From contig JAKNDB010000086.1 in NCBI GenBank assembly GCA_024305405.1, forward strand, positions 736,001 to 800,000: a DNA stretch of 64,000 nt, read 5' to 3'. The notes under the pieces are model-generated. The model had not been told where the DNA came from, did no database searches, and was given only the letters and a program-made list of their open reading frames with translations. Of the stretch, positions 1-12,700 are shown in pieces. A program made the position numbers and the translations under genes. This stretch comes from Dirofilaria immitis (taxonomy: Eukaryota; Nematoda; Chromadorea; Rhabditida; Onchocercidae). The stretch's first letter is position 1. Each line of letters begins with the position of its first letter.

Positions 1-1864
1 GTACTACTTGTCTCACATGAGAGATGCACACCGACAACTTGCAGTTGATGCTCTTCTAGGTAACGTTAATGATTGTTTTGCTAATTTCTTGTTTTTATAG
101 TTGAAAAAGAAATATGTGACATTTATAATGTTGATGATTATTCAGTTTCCAAATTTATTTATTTTGAAGGAAAATTCTTGGATGCAGGCGAATCAGAAGG
201 AAAACAGTTTGAAGGTGAAGAAGATGAAGAAGAAGTTGAAAGTATAGGTCGACTAGTGAGGGAAGCAATCCTTTTTATTCTTCCTGAGAAAGAAATACTC
301 GTTGGCGGATGGGCCTTGGTCGAAGGATCAAATAATACTGACCAAATTGATAGCGTTTTGGTACTGACAAAGTTCGTCTTCGAAATTTAATTCATTTCTT
401 TCTTTCCAAAATATATCATTTTATGGCATCATTTTCCAGAACAGCTCTTATAGCTGCTTCTTATGATGATGATACGAAATTGTCGGATGTGAAGCGCATC
501 AATTTCGATGAAATTAGATGCTTAGAATATGGCCAGCTAGACGGATCATCAAGAACTCATCTAAGGTTCGTTAAATAAGACTTTTGTAGTCAGTAGTGCG
601 GCGCAGAATGGTTGAATAGTTATTGCATTGGAGACGAAAATGGTTTAAACATATCAGATTGTTTAGCTTTCATGAAAAGCCTTAGATCGATTACTTTATA
701 TTGTTTCCGAAAAATTAATTGCAGTTTTGTAGATTATGCTCAAAATCGGGTGAATTATTCACTTGGAGAGCAGCAAAAACGCGTTTATTTAACAATGTTG
801 CAATTTTACTGAGGACGAAAGATGAAGCAGATGAATATATTCAAGCAATTGGTGAACAGGTGAAAGTGACAATGGCGTTGGCTGGATATGTTGTCAGTTA
901 TTCTTATGTTCCAGTATTAAGCAAGTCCGGAAAAATGATATAAACAAGTATCGCTTTTTCATCTTTCCATTTTTTGAAATTTTTTCAGAGCTCTCTTGCT
1001 GATCCTTACAAATATTGTATTGCTTTTTCACTTAGGAGAAGAATGATGAATCTGGTGGCATCAGTTTTCCGATCACGAGCTGACTGCTCTGAAAGATCAC
1101 AGTTTGAACACGCCACTTTTTCGAAGTTGGATAACAGCATTGATAATGCAATCACTTCCTCTATAGAGGTATTGTAACTGCATGAGATCAACCATTTTCC
1201 AACTTATTGAGATTTACTTTTTCCACATAATTTTAATCATGAAACATACTTCATTTAGCGGTCTGTTAATTTCTGTAAAATCTAGGATTTTTCTAAATGA
1301 AACGTGAATGGAAACGACAGCATAGTTTGTTTGAAGTTATTTTTATTATAATTATTCAGAATCACCTTTTTTTTTCCTTGACCATGTTAAAATAAAGTTT
1401 TAAAAAAATAATATAAGATTTTTCTCATGGAAATACATTAAGATCATCTGAGTTGTATTTGTCAGTATTTTAAAGTGTAAGCATTTGAGAATATAAATAG
1501 TTAAAGGAGAAACGTTTATTCTAAGTTATCTACTAATGTGTATTGACGGCATCTCAAACAGAGTTGAGCATTTTTCTGCTGAAAAAATAAAATAAATATT
1601 AAAATGAACAAGATCAGAAACGAACGATGAACAACAATTCAGGTATCGCACGTATGTTCATCGAAATCCGATGATCAATTCAGCAAAACAGATGATTTCA
1701 TTTCACTGCTTAAAAATTTTAAACTAACTACATCAAGAAGTAATGATGCTGTGACAGCAGATATTCCTAACTGTCAGAGAGCAGATTTTTCGAGTATTCA
1801 TAATCCTTTCTCACAATATAGGCAACAAATTCTTGATTCGAAATCACGTATAATATTGTTGTGA
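1..1864 (+). CDS. Sac-domain phosphoinositide phosphatase, INPP5F/SAC2-like (3' part)
   Basis: Partial gene entering from the left edge. Read exons are about 1-59, 101-371, 440-565, 733-889, 989-1168 and 1643-1864 (stop TGA). Exon 1 gives YYLSHMRDAHRQLAVDALLG, which resembles the end of a Sac catalytic domain (YYLxxFxDxYRQ...D). Exons 2-4 look like the hSac2 homology region that follows it in INPP5F: GGWALVEGS, then a run of hydrophobic residues (SVLVLTK), an acidic YDDD, and a late segment TRLFNNVAILLRTKDEADEY. Members of this family remove phosphate from phosphoinositides on early endosomes (known for the family). The catalytic CX5R motif would lie upstream of the window. Phase is kept across the first four junctions: 372-439 and 566-732 are short introns with GT and AG ends. 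The last exon (74 codons) is open but I do not recognise its sequence. An alternative is a short 3' end with the stop at about 1177. Assignment to INPP5F rather than another Sac protein is by motif memory only. Confidence 0.72.
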
Positions 1865-3332
1865 ATGTAATGTTTATCTTATCAAGATTTTTCTCAAGGT
1901 TATTACTTAAAAATTGTCTGTCTCATTCTCTTCATCATCTGCCCTTTATTTTTTTCTGTATTGCAAGTGAAAGGTTTTATCGAGACGATATAAGTATTAA
2001 TGAAGAAAAAATTTACATGTTTTTCAAGTTTGGCTAGTTTCAAGGAGATCAGCTTAACAATATCATTTCAAGCTTACTAATCATTCATGTCGTATTTAAA
2101 GCTTTATTACATCATTCCTTACTGTTTTGTCTAAAATGAATATGATTATTTTGAGAGAGTTATATGTTATTGAACTTTATGCAAAAAAATTTGCACTTAA
2201 ACTTTCTTCGCTTAAATTTTATGCAAAATTTATGCATTTATTAGAAGAGATCTTAATAGATAATATTTTTGACTAAATAACATTTGCAATGCAAATGAAT
2301 TAGTTTGATTTGAATGGTAGAGTAAAACTGATCAAATTTGATCCTGCAATTTGATTTCCTATTTTGTCTTTTCAAATCTAAAGTTGATTGCTCTATTGAT
2401 TTTACAAGTTTGCTTTTTGATGGATTTTAACAAAGTGATGCATGTTTTTTTTCCTTGTTTTGCATTTTATTGGTTAACGATTAAGTATTTGTTTCTGGGA
2501 TATTATATCTGAACGTTATATACGATGACATGATGAAAACATGTTGAATTACAGGATTACTTTCTAGATTTGTTTTTTCATTCGCTAAATAAAAATTGAA
2601 AATGGAATGTAGAAAAGCCATAATTTTTGGATGTTTCACTAAAGAATTCAGTTCAAGAAACAATTTAAAGCCTTGTTTATTCGTTGTAACAGGTTGAATA
2701 GATAGATTGATGGTTTTCCGAGTCTCTGTAATACTGCGGTGTAATATGAAAATAATGGGATTCTAATTAAAGTATAATACTTATGGTGATTCATCAAAGT
2801 AAATCTAGGATTTCTAATAAAGTTTTGCATCGAGTTAAATCGGTGTTCTGGGTTTGTTTTTAGAGAGAGATCGAAAAAAATTTTAGTTGTGGAGGGATAC
2901 ATTCGTATCTAAAGTGGAGGAGTTGCACTGTATTCTGTTCTTCGGATTATTAAGACCGCATTTTTTTGCGTCATATTGCTTAACTTTATTAGACATTTGA
3001 AGAGTATGGAAATTGCTTCACTTTTTTCGGGATGTTTATTTGACTTTTCTTGAGGACTTGAATAATTCCATAAATGAATTCAACTGATTTATCAATGTGA
3101 TCATTTCATATCATTCTTCTCTCAACACCAATTTATTGTCTAAAATTCGAGTTATAACTTATTTATATTTGTAACGATGTCGGGTCAATAATTTTTCCAA
3201 AAATGTCAGAATGTTATGCTAAAAAGTGATCGCATTTCTCATCGATTACACTATTGTCGGACGAAGTGAAACACATTTTCATTTTTTTCAATCGGAAGCC
3301 TATCATCTTTCCTCTCAAAGTTCAGTGTGCTT

Positions 3333-3358
3333 CGTGACTTCGGCCTCTCTAAGTCACG
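3333..3358. repeat. Perfect 8-bp hairpin
   Basis: CGTGACTT at 3333-3340 pairs with AAGTCACG at 3351-3358 around a 10-nt loop (3341-3350). It lies in the GC-richer block upstream of VPS13. It could be part of a structured RNA or a chance palindrome; nothing else identifies it. Confidence 0.4.
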
Positions 3359-3440
3359 TTTTCCATGCCATGCTTTATTTTTCGTAATAGTGCGTGAAAC
3401 TGTTTGTAGTGGAGGGGATTTCAAGGAATTAATTGATTAA

Positions 3441-3638
3441 TTTGATGAAGTTCCTCCTGGTGTCATCCTCGTGACATCATTCAAGAATGGTGTCGATCTC
3501 CGGCACTGTTCATCTAATTTTTTTCCGAGCATTTGTATGGATTCGTTGTGTCTGTCGCGGATTTTTCAGTCGCGGAGTGTGATGTCGAATATTAACCAAA
3601 TACCACCAGTGTTTCAACGGGTTGATTTGTCGTGTTAG
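3441..3638 (+). other. Unassigned stop-free stretch, exon-like
   Basis: A reading frame without a start codon, open for about 65 codons between TAA at 3438-3440 and a TAG ending near 3638. The predicted peptide begins FDEVPPGVILVTSFKNGVDL and is compositionally balanced, unlike the F/I/N/K-rich chance frames around it. Base composition is also higher in GC than its flanks. I do not recognise the product. It could be an exon of an unannotated gene, or a GC-rich promoter or 5' UTR block that happens to be open. Confidence 0.25.
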
Positions 3639-4381
3639 TTGATCAGCTTACTGTGGTTTGCTGAGGTGAATTGGGTTGAGTTGTGCTGAGTTAAACTGAA
3701 TTGAGCTGGTAGGAACCGTGTTGATGTCCAGCTGATAGTAAAAACTTTTATTTGTAAAAAGATATCGGTTTCGTTATACAATAGGATTAGAAGGGTGAGT
3801 AATTGGAGTAGTTTTCCCATTAGGCAGCGGGCTGTTAGGACTCAATTACAATCTAAATAAAATCCAAGGAGAAGATTAGGATGAGAATTTGGACAAAAAT
3901 GTGAATTTTAAACAAATATTATAAGCGATTGCTAACAATGGGAACTTAAGAAATGTAAAATTGGTTGAATGATTCATAATATTGTTGACATTTATTTATA
4001 ATGAGAAATTTGTTTGATGGTTCATTTAGTCGGGTCTCGCGAATGCGAATTCTCGACAGTGTCTTCTAAGTTCAACAATATAAAATGGAAAATTGAGCAC
4101 GAAAAGGATGTTAAACAGATGGCTATCTGATCTCATCCTTACTATAATTGTCTTTGGCTTCTCTGAAAAAGTTTTGTGACTTATCCATTCTCATTCCTAT
4201 GCCGTTTTCAGTTTTCGTCGCTATTGTTACATTTATTAATTTTCTTCATATAAACAATCATTATCTTTTTCACAGCGAATGGTTCTCGAAGTTTTCATTC
4301 CTTCCGATTTTCGCAAGTGACTCACTGATTCAATATTGGCTGGATAAGTCGAACAGAAACTATCAAATCTGTAACTGTTGT

Positions 4382-4457
4382 TTCTTTTTTCAAATATATG
4401 ATGATGTTGTGATTTAAATTTTCTTTTTCAAATATTTGATGATGTCGTGATTTAAGT
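4382..4457. repeat. Imperfect tandem duplication, ~38-bp unit
   Basis: Two adjacent copies (about 4382-4418 and 4421-4457) share the pattern TTCTTTTT-CAAATAT-TGATGATGT-GTGATTTAA with a few substitutions and a one-base length difference. It lies in non-coding DNA upstream of VPS13. Confidence 0.6.
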
Positions 4458-4940
4458 ATGTTTTTCACCTATGCTTATTTATAGAAAAGATTTGTCCTGA
4501 AGATAACAGCAAAGACTTTATTTTCATCTATTCCAGTATTATTGTTTAAACTTTCTTTGATTTCGTTCAAATTAATTTTTTTAAATAAAAAATTTTATTA
4601 AAATAAAAAAGTTCAGAAAACTCTTGCTCTATAATTGCGATAGTTATGCATTTATTCATTTTATACTGGCTTAATTATTGTTGGCATATGTGTGGGTGAT
4701 CTTTTCTTGCTGTTTGAATATTTAATCAGAGATTAATAACATGTCATCCAAGATTATGATATTTTTGATGTAATTGTCGATCAGTATCCACTCGTCAGAC
4801 TATTTGAACTTTGAAATAAAGATTAATCAACTTTGAATGAAGATTAATTATTGATTCAAAAAAATAGTTCGTACCAAATTTTGAAAAAGGAAAAAAAATA
4901 GTTTAGAATATTTTTCTGAACTTTTGATTTATCCAATTAC

Positions 4941-4953
4941 TTCTCTATTTTAG
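4941..4953 (+). promoter_or_regulatory. Splice-acceptor-like site upstream of VPS13 start
   Basis: The pyrimidine tract TTCTCTATTTTAG ends 63 nt before the VPS13 ATG at 5017, with no intervening ATG. In nematodes such a site can accept a spliced leader or end a 5' UTR intron (known for the group). Which applies here is inference. Confidence 0.4.
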
Positions 4954-5016
4954 CGTGATTTGAGTTTTTATTTATCATTTTATTGAAACGCATCGTATCA
5001 GTTGTATTTTTCGGTG

Positions 5017-8000
5017 ATGGTTTTTGAAAGTGTAGTGGCCGAAATTCTAAATCGTGTATTGGGCAACTTTGTTAACAATCTCGATGCGTCACAATTGAAT
5101 ATTGGAATATGGGGTGGTGAGTCCAATTTTCATTACGTAATTTGTTGTATTTTTTTTAAAGTGTACATATTAAATATATATATTAAAAAATATCTGAGCT
5201 CTAGCGTTATGAGCATAGTCATTTCATTATTGCTGATTAGAATTTATCATTTTCTTTGTCATTTTTAAAACAGAATATTCTAGGCGATGTAAAATTAACT
5301 AATTTGGAAGTAAAAGAAACAGCATTGGATGATTTTGACTTACCAGTGAAATTAAAATTTGGCTGTCTTACAAAGCTCGTTCTGAAAATCCCGTGGAATG
5401 ATTTATATCGTCAGCCAGTTATTGCTGACATCGAAGGTTCTTTTTTAATACGTTTCGTTTCTTTTTTTTTTAAATGTAACGAATGTTAAATTTTAAAGTA
5501 ATAGATATCAGAAGGAGCTGCATTTACTTTTAGTAATAGTCTGAGCATCTTAAAGATAAGAAGTTTAGTCACAGCTAAAAAAGTGAAAACTAATTCTGAG
5601 AAAATTCCTATTCTGCTTATTACTATTTTTATTCAGAAAACACGTAGATTTTAGATTAAATTTCAGTTTCTGAACGATCCTTACTTAAACTTATATGGTA
5701 TTCATAACTGTTGTTGAAATATTCTAGGCTTGAATTTAATTATTGTGCCGAACAAAGGTATCGTATACAATGAAGAAAAAACAAAAAGCATGAAAAGGAG
5801 GAAAAGGATAAGGCACTTATGAGGCTTGAGGAAAATAGGAAACGTCGAAGGAGTGAGTTTTGAAATCTTTTATTCCTACAGATTTGATTCAATAATATTC
5901 TATTCGAGGTACAACTCTAAAACAAGTGAGATAAAGGAAAGTATCATTACTATGGCATACCAAAGAAATCCCTCTATCATTCTGAATGAACTTTTTCTTT
6001 TTAATTATAGAGTTTTACAAATTTTCAGAGCCTCCAGATCTTGCTTCTAATACATTTACGGAAAAATTCCTTGCTACAATAATCAAAAACTTACAAGTGA
6101 AAGTTCGTAATATACACATTCGTTACGAAGATAAGTACTCACATCGTAACCGTTCATTTGTAGTTGGTGCCACTCTTGAAGGAATTGATTTCAAGGTACA
6201 GTATTTGATAGAAAATAGAATAAAGCTTAAACTGTGTTATTTCTGCAATGACTGATAAGTCAGTGAGTAGAATTTTCCAATTGGTAATATGATATTTTGC
6301 ATTTTTTTGCCTAAAATTGGTTCTTTAAAAAGAACTCGAATAAGATTTGTTAAAACCAATAGAATGATCTTTTGACACTTTGTACTTCTGTTACGGATTA
6401 TTGAATTATATATGAAAACGAATTTTACAGACCACCGATGAAAATTGGAATGAAACTATACACAAGGAAATTGTGAAAGTTGTTTACAAATTAGTATCAT
6501 TAAGGAATTTTACTATTTATTGGAATTCTAATTCCAAACTGATGTCTGATTTGAGCAGTAGTGCTGCCATCTCGGAAAGAATGAATGACGCTATCGTAGT
6601 TGGCAACAGAAAACCATCAGAATATAAGTACAGTAAGTCTTTGATATTGGTCTGATTCGAACGTTTTTACACAGTGGAACTTCAGCCTAAATTTATTCCC
6701 AAAAATATTTGATTAATTTACTAATATTAGATCAAATGAAAATTTTTGTTCTGTAATAGTTTGAAAACTAGTGTTGAAATTTTTAAAATTTTAATATAAG
6801 TTTTTATATTCATATCAATTTTCTCGTTATATAATAATACTAAATTACTATAGGCTCATTCGTATTATGTGGTGTGAAGTGCTGATTTTGTCTCCTCGCA
6901 TTTTTCTCATAAGAAGCAGAGAATTTCTTAACATAGTGTTAGTATTTGTTGTGAGCAGTTTACAAATTTTTATAACTTGCGTGATATTATTTATTACGAA
7001 TTAAATTTATAGTACTGGAACCAATGAATATGCAAGTCAAGCTTGCATTAAATCAGAGACCTGAAACAGATAATTCGAACTGGAAGATACCGAAAATCAA
7101 ACTTTTTCTGGATTTGGATACATTGGTTTTTGCAGTTAGTAAATTTCAATATCAGGATCTATTATTGTTATTGGAAGCACAAGAAAGATTCAGGACTGCT
7201 GCTCAGTATCTAAAGTACCGTCCGCATTTGAATGACTACAGGGATCATTACAGGGAATGGTAATTTATTGGATTTTTTTGGTTGATCATTCTGTGCATTA
7301 AGAGATGGGAGGCGATTTAGTGTGATAGTCGTGAGAAGTTTTGATTTTCTTTTCATATAGATGTGTCCATATTTCAAAAATTTTTTTAGGTGGCATTTTG
7401 CTTATAATGCAATTATTGAGGAAATTGTTAGAAGGCGAAGAAATAATTGGAATTGGAACAGAATGAAAAAGCATCGTGAATCAGTAAGAGCTTATAAAGA
7501 TGCTTGGCTCAAAAAGCAAACTGAGAAAAACCTTAGTAGCAAGGATCAAAATATTATTATGGTAAGTTTGAAATGGGCAAACCGTAACTGAACAAAAAAA
7601 TTTTTTAAAAATCCATGAAAAACATTATAGTAAAATTTGAAATGGCAAACCGTAACATCATTATGATGATAACGTTGTAGTTCCGTCCTTATCTATCTTG
7701 GCTTCTATATTATAGTTATGATTCAAATTATAATTATTTCTGATTTATTCAGTGGATTCAAATCTTTGACTTAGACATACTTATCCACTGGACTTTTACC
7801 TTGTTGAATCGTTACACAATCATGGGATGTTGAAATATCCAATAATTTTATGAGATACTCAGACGAAATATTGAGAACTTGAACAGCGATGATCTTTTCT
7901 GTTCTGATTTGCTTATTTTTATGATTAAATATTTGAAACTGAAACATTTTACTTCTTAGAATAATGGAAAATTGAAACGAATTAATGTATGAATTAACCG

Positions 8001-9783
8001 GTTTTATTAGTGTTTTGATGTGCCTAATTTGCTGTCTATTGTATTGTTTTTTTATCTTATGATTTTTTTAATAGCATTTCACACTATAACAGATTAGAAT
8101 ATCAGCAGGTATTCAAATTACAACTGATTGCAGGAAACCGAAGAGCATCTCGATGTGTTTAATTTAAACGTTGCTCGGCAACAGGCTGATATGGAAATCG
8201 ATAGGCGTGGTATGAAGAGATTGGAAGATCAACCACGGGGATGGATAAATTGGGCTAAAAATTGGTAAGATATATCATATTCTGAATTTTTTTAATTTAT
8301 GCATGAATTCAATTGCTATTTCCTTTTTTGTGTTTCCAGAAAGCAAGAATTTGGAACAAATTCATTTTGGAACAAAAAGAAATAAAACTTAATATTTGGC
8401 ATGAAAATAAGTTTAATGTTCTGTGTACTTCAGGTGGAGTGGTGGCAGTAGTCAGGGAAATATAGCGTCATCAAGTGATATTATGACAAAATTTGAGGAA
8501 GCTATGACTACAGAGGAGAAAACTAAATTGTTTGATGCTATTGATTATCAGGTTGATAACTCAGTTTTTATTTAGAACATAAATTTAAAGATTCAGTGGA
8601 AGTAAAAGAATCGGAATATGCACTTTTTTTTAAGGAGAATACCCTCCAACTGATTATCCGAAGCACTTTGTGGAAAATGTTATTATCGCTAATTTGAACA
8701 TACTTATGATTGAAATCGAAAATGCTTTGACATTGAAGTTCTCCATAATCACTACCAAAATAGAACATCGAGCATCAGCTCAAGCTATCAGGTGAGTAAA
8801 TCAGCTATATTTTAAGAAAAAAGACGAAATCACCATAAAAATATAAACTGTTGACTTTTTTCTGCGATGGTGGATAAATAGCAATAAATTGTTCAGGAGA
8901 AAAAAGTAAAAAAATAAATTGAAACCGTGAATGGTAAGAGGAAATCACAGTAGGTAATTTCCCATTAAAATAATTTTGTTTTGTAGTCTTAAAAGTGGTG
9001 TAAAAAAGTAGCAATAGATGGCTGCGGACAACAGATTTTGTTCATGCAAGATGATTCGATTGATTGGTTAACAGTGCTTGTCGAAACTAATCCTTTGAAT
9101 CGTGATGAAGTTGGATATGATCAGTATATTAAAGTCGCTTTAGCGCCAACGATTATGAAATACTATGCACCAGCTATTAACACTGCTATCGAAGCATTAA
9201 GACCTCCAGAAAGTGTGCGACTAAATCAGCAAGTTTCTTGATTTTCCTGTGATAAAAAAAAATGCATTGATAATTGTAACTACTTTATTACATTACTCCA
9301 GTTATTAGTGCATACTCTTTTTAGTCAAACATGGTAAGTCCTTCTAGCGATTTTTTGTGAAAAATGGGAAATAAAAAGATATGTTAGATAAATGAAATTT
9401 ATGATTTTGTTAAACAAAGCCCTATTTTTTATACCTCTGTTGAATTATTTTATATTGAAGAAAAGATTTTTTATGTTTGAAAAAATAAGCTATTTATATT
9501 TAAAACTGTCGTAACATTTGACCAAAAAGGCTTTAGATTAACAGCAGCAGCAATGGCCCGTTACGAAGATGTTAAAGCACGTTCGCTCACGGGTTTGGCT
9601 CACGTTGTGGATGCTAGGACAAAGCTAGTGCTTGACATAATGATTTCACCTCTGGCAATTGTCATCTCAGAAAATGGAATATTCAACGAGGAAAAGCGGA
9701 ATTTGATTGCAGATCTTGGTTTGCTTACAATAACTACAATGAAAGATGATTCATTTGTCGAAGCATCGTTACTTAATAGTAAA
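5017..9783 (+). other. vps-13: VPS13 segment A: chorein N terminus and first repeats (exons)
   Basis: Exons read: 5017-5116, 5284-5436, 5728-5852, 6029-6195, 6431-6632, 7013-7259, 7390-7561, 8134-8264, 8434-8551, about 8635-8791, 8987-9228, 9537-9783. Chorein motifs seen: [19 protein letters not shown], then [13 protein letters not shown], then [15 protein letters not shown]. The charged helix-rich stretch at 7390-7561 and [10 protein letters not shown] at the end of 8134-8264 match the usual post-chorein linker. In-frame reading needs one added A at about 5783-5787 and at 9002-9007. The intron 9229-9536 has a GC donor (GCAAGT); using it restores RLNQLTAAAM. A short open stretch at about 9302-9331 was not used. 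The phase entering the 8635 exon is unresolved. Confidence 0.85.
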
Positions 9784-12700
9784 GTACGTCTGTATTCGGT
9801 TTGATACAACCATATTTGCTCGATTATTTCTTCACTATTTCAGTATGATTTGACGATTGATTTTTAGCCTTTTGCACTGTAACAAAGGGATAATATGGTT
9901 TTTATGGTAGTTTTTATTTTTATTATTCTTAGTAGAATGGAATATACTTTATTCTGTCCTGTTATTGTTATTCAATTTTTGACCGTAATTTGAATTTTTA
10001 GGAACGTATTTTATAATACATTTCATTGTTATTTTTCTACTAAACTAGTTGTCGTTGAACCAAGTTTGAGAAGCAAATAGCTCTTTCAGGAAATTATCAA
10101 AAATCAAAAAAAATTCAACTGGAAAAAAATAGCAATAAAATGCATTATAAAATATCAAAAAATTGCCTTTGCTCTAGCGATTCGTTAATTTGCAGGAAAC
10201 AGAGCGCCGAGCGAAGTTGTTAAGTCGTGCTTACGATAAATTTTCTGTGAAATTGACTGATGTACAATTGATATTTTCGGACAACTACCGAAGTGGTATG
10301 GAAGCAAAGTTGAACCCTAAGTCGAATTTTCATTTATTGCAGCCAACTGGATTGAATATTGCTTTTCATAAGTCATCCATTGATGATTTACAGCTACCCA
10401 AGTAAATTTTTCCTATGATGACAATATTTCTGTTTTTCTATATAATGAAGCACTAACTTCTCTAAGTCTTTCTTATTTAACGCTATGATAGCTCTAGTGA
10501 TTTTCGACATTCATTTTTATTATTGTTTAGACTAGTATATGTATTATGCTTGGAAATTATAGTTGGTTTGCTTTTTTCCTTCATTATTAAGAAAAGCATG
10601 GAAAAAGTTTAACATTTTCCAATGATTAAACAAAACGCCGTATTCAGGATAAAGATAATGGGTGAATTACCTGATACTATCGTAACGATCTCAAATGAAC
10701 GTTTATTGGAATTTGTAAAATTGATATTGAGTATTCCGACTCCTGCTCCCGAAAAGGAAATCAATGCTTTGGATACAACTTTTTCTCCAACTGAGGTATA
10801 TCCTGTTATAATTCATCTAAAAGAATTATGTCTTAAAAAAAAAAAGAAAGGAATATAAAAAAATATCCTGTTATAATTCATCTAAAAGAATTATGTCTTA
10901 AAAAAAAAAAAGAAAGGAATATAAAAAGGAACGGCCCGTTATGTTACTTCTTTCGTTTTCTTTATTCTGCAATATTCTTGATTAAATTTCGACATTCATT
11001 ATTCAAATTATCTAATATAATTATTATTCAGTATTATATAACATAATTTATTGTTTTCTTTTTTAAGAAGGCAAAAATCAGAGATCTAGTAACAATGCAC
11101 GCTATCATGGAGGCGAGTGAAATTTCAGAAAATGAAGAACATTTGAGCATAAAGAAGAATGATCTAGAAAGGCAGGAAGAGAAGAAGATTGACATGCAGC
11201 AAATCCAGCTTGAAGTTAATCTCACACTGAAACAGGTTCAGATCTGTTTTTTATTTGATTTCCGCAATTTTTGGGTCTATGAAATTGTCATTTTTTCATC
11301 ACTGTCTATTCTGCTTTTTTATATTTTAGTTAACAATTTAAGAATTTGAGTACTTAGCAGATGAAAAAGTTACAGTTTACTACAAGAAGTTGGAAAAATA
11401 AGATGTTTTTCATTTCATTTTTCACTGACATTGCGTTATAGGTCGAAATTGTCATTGGAACTCCGGATGCGGTGTTTTTATCTATACATATTAGACGCTT
11501 GGGTTGTGGTTTGCAGATGCGTACATTTGATATGGTTGCAATTGCTTATTTGGGTGATTTAACAATCGAGCAACCGCAATATAAAAGTTTGGTTCCAGAA
11601 CGTAATACTTTATTTGTTATTGACAATATTCACAGTACTGATCAAAATTTGCTTCAGTTCAAGTACGTGCAGGTTAGTATTTTGCACATATTGATATATT
11701 TTATAATTTTATTTTTCCACATTGTTTCCTCCAGATCACAGCAACATGAGAGAAAGATGTATTTCGATGAAAGGTATATGGAACGTTGTTTTTATATGGC
11801 TTCTAAAAAATTTTCATTATAGGACATTAATGTACTTACACTTTTTAAAACTGAAATTAAACCATTGAAATGCATCTCTTGTAAATGTAAGCTGCCATTT
11901 GTTTGTATTTTATGATTATTTAAACTTTTATTTCTAGGCAAACAAAGAAAGTCCGTTCTTTGCGACCGAGTATAATTCCATGGAGCAGGCAATTGATGTC
12001 TCTTTCAAAACAATGATTGTATCACTTCATCAGGTTAATTTGTCTCTTGCCATAAGGATCAAATGAATATAGTATTTATAATTCACAAAAGAATTTAATT
12101 ATATAATGATATCTTGGAAGTGAAAATAAATACTATTTCTGATTAAGGATGCTTTAATTAGTCTGAAAAATATTTTGAAACTCTTCAAGCAAAAATTGCT
12201 GAGTTTCAAAGTTATGGAAAATCTACACAAGACCAAGATGATGGTGGAACATCTGTGAGTAATATCACAGTGCTTCACGAAAAGAGGATGATGATTTCGC
12301 GATCTCCAAGTCAACAGAGGTTGGCATGAAAATTTCAAGAATCAGTTATTTTTCTTTCTTACTTATAGAATTTATTGATGTCTTGGAGCATTTGATACTA
12401 ACAAAAAAATGGAAAAATGTCAACATTTGAGTAATAGATCATATTTTGATTGTAGTTTTATAAGTAAAAGGAATTTGAACACCGGTTTTATTGTTACATT
12501 GATTTCATTTTTGAAAATAATTGTAGGTTGAGAAATTGATTTTGAATCAAATTTATGGAATCTATTAACAAAGCTCTGATTTGAATATTTTGCAGTATAA
12601 TGAGATTTTCCACTTCCGAATCTCTAAAATTAAATCACGCAAAACGTGAACGAGAACTGGCAGAAACACGAAATGATTTCATTACCAAAATGCGTATAAA

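Larger units (their letters stand above)
1865..4940. other. Intergenic region between SAC2-like gene and VPS13
   Basis: About 3 kb without a convincing gene. The left part (1.9-3.2 kb) is AT-rich and shows nothing I can name. The part from about 3290 to 3830 is richer in G and C than its surroundings and holds a hairpin, one stop-free stretch that looks coding (both listed separately), and a degenerate TTGAG/CTGAG-like tract at about 3655-3710. An imperfect tandem duplication sits at 4382-4457. Promoter elements cannot be assigned with confidence. Confidence 0.5.

Noticed and set aside
620..712. Possible extra exon in the SAC2-like gene (reading SYCIGDENG...)
   Set aside because: Skipping it and splicing 565 to 733 gives HLRLCSKSGELF in frame, which fits the hSac2 region better.
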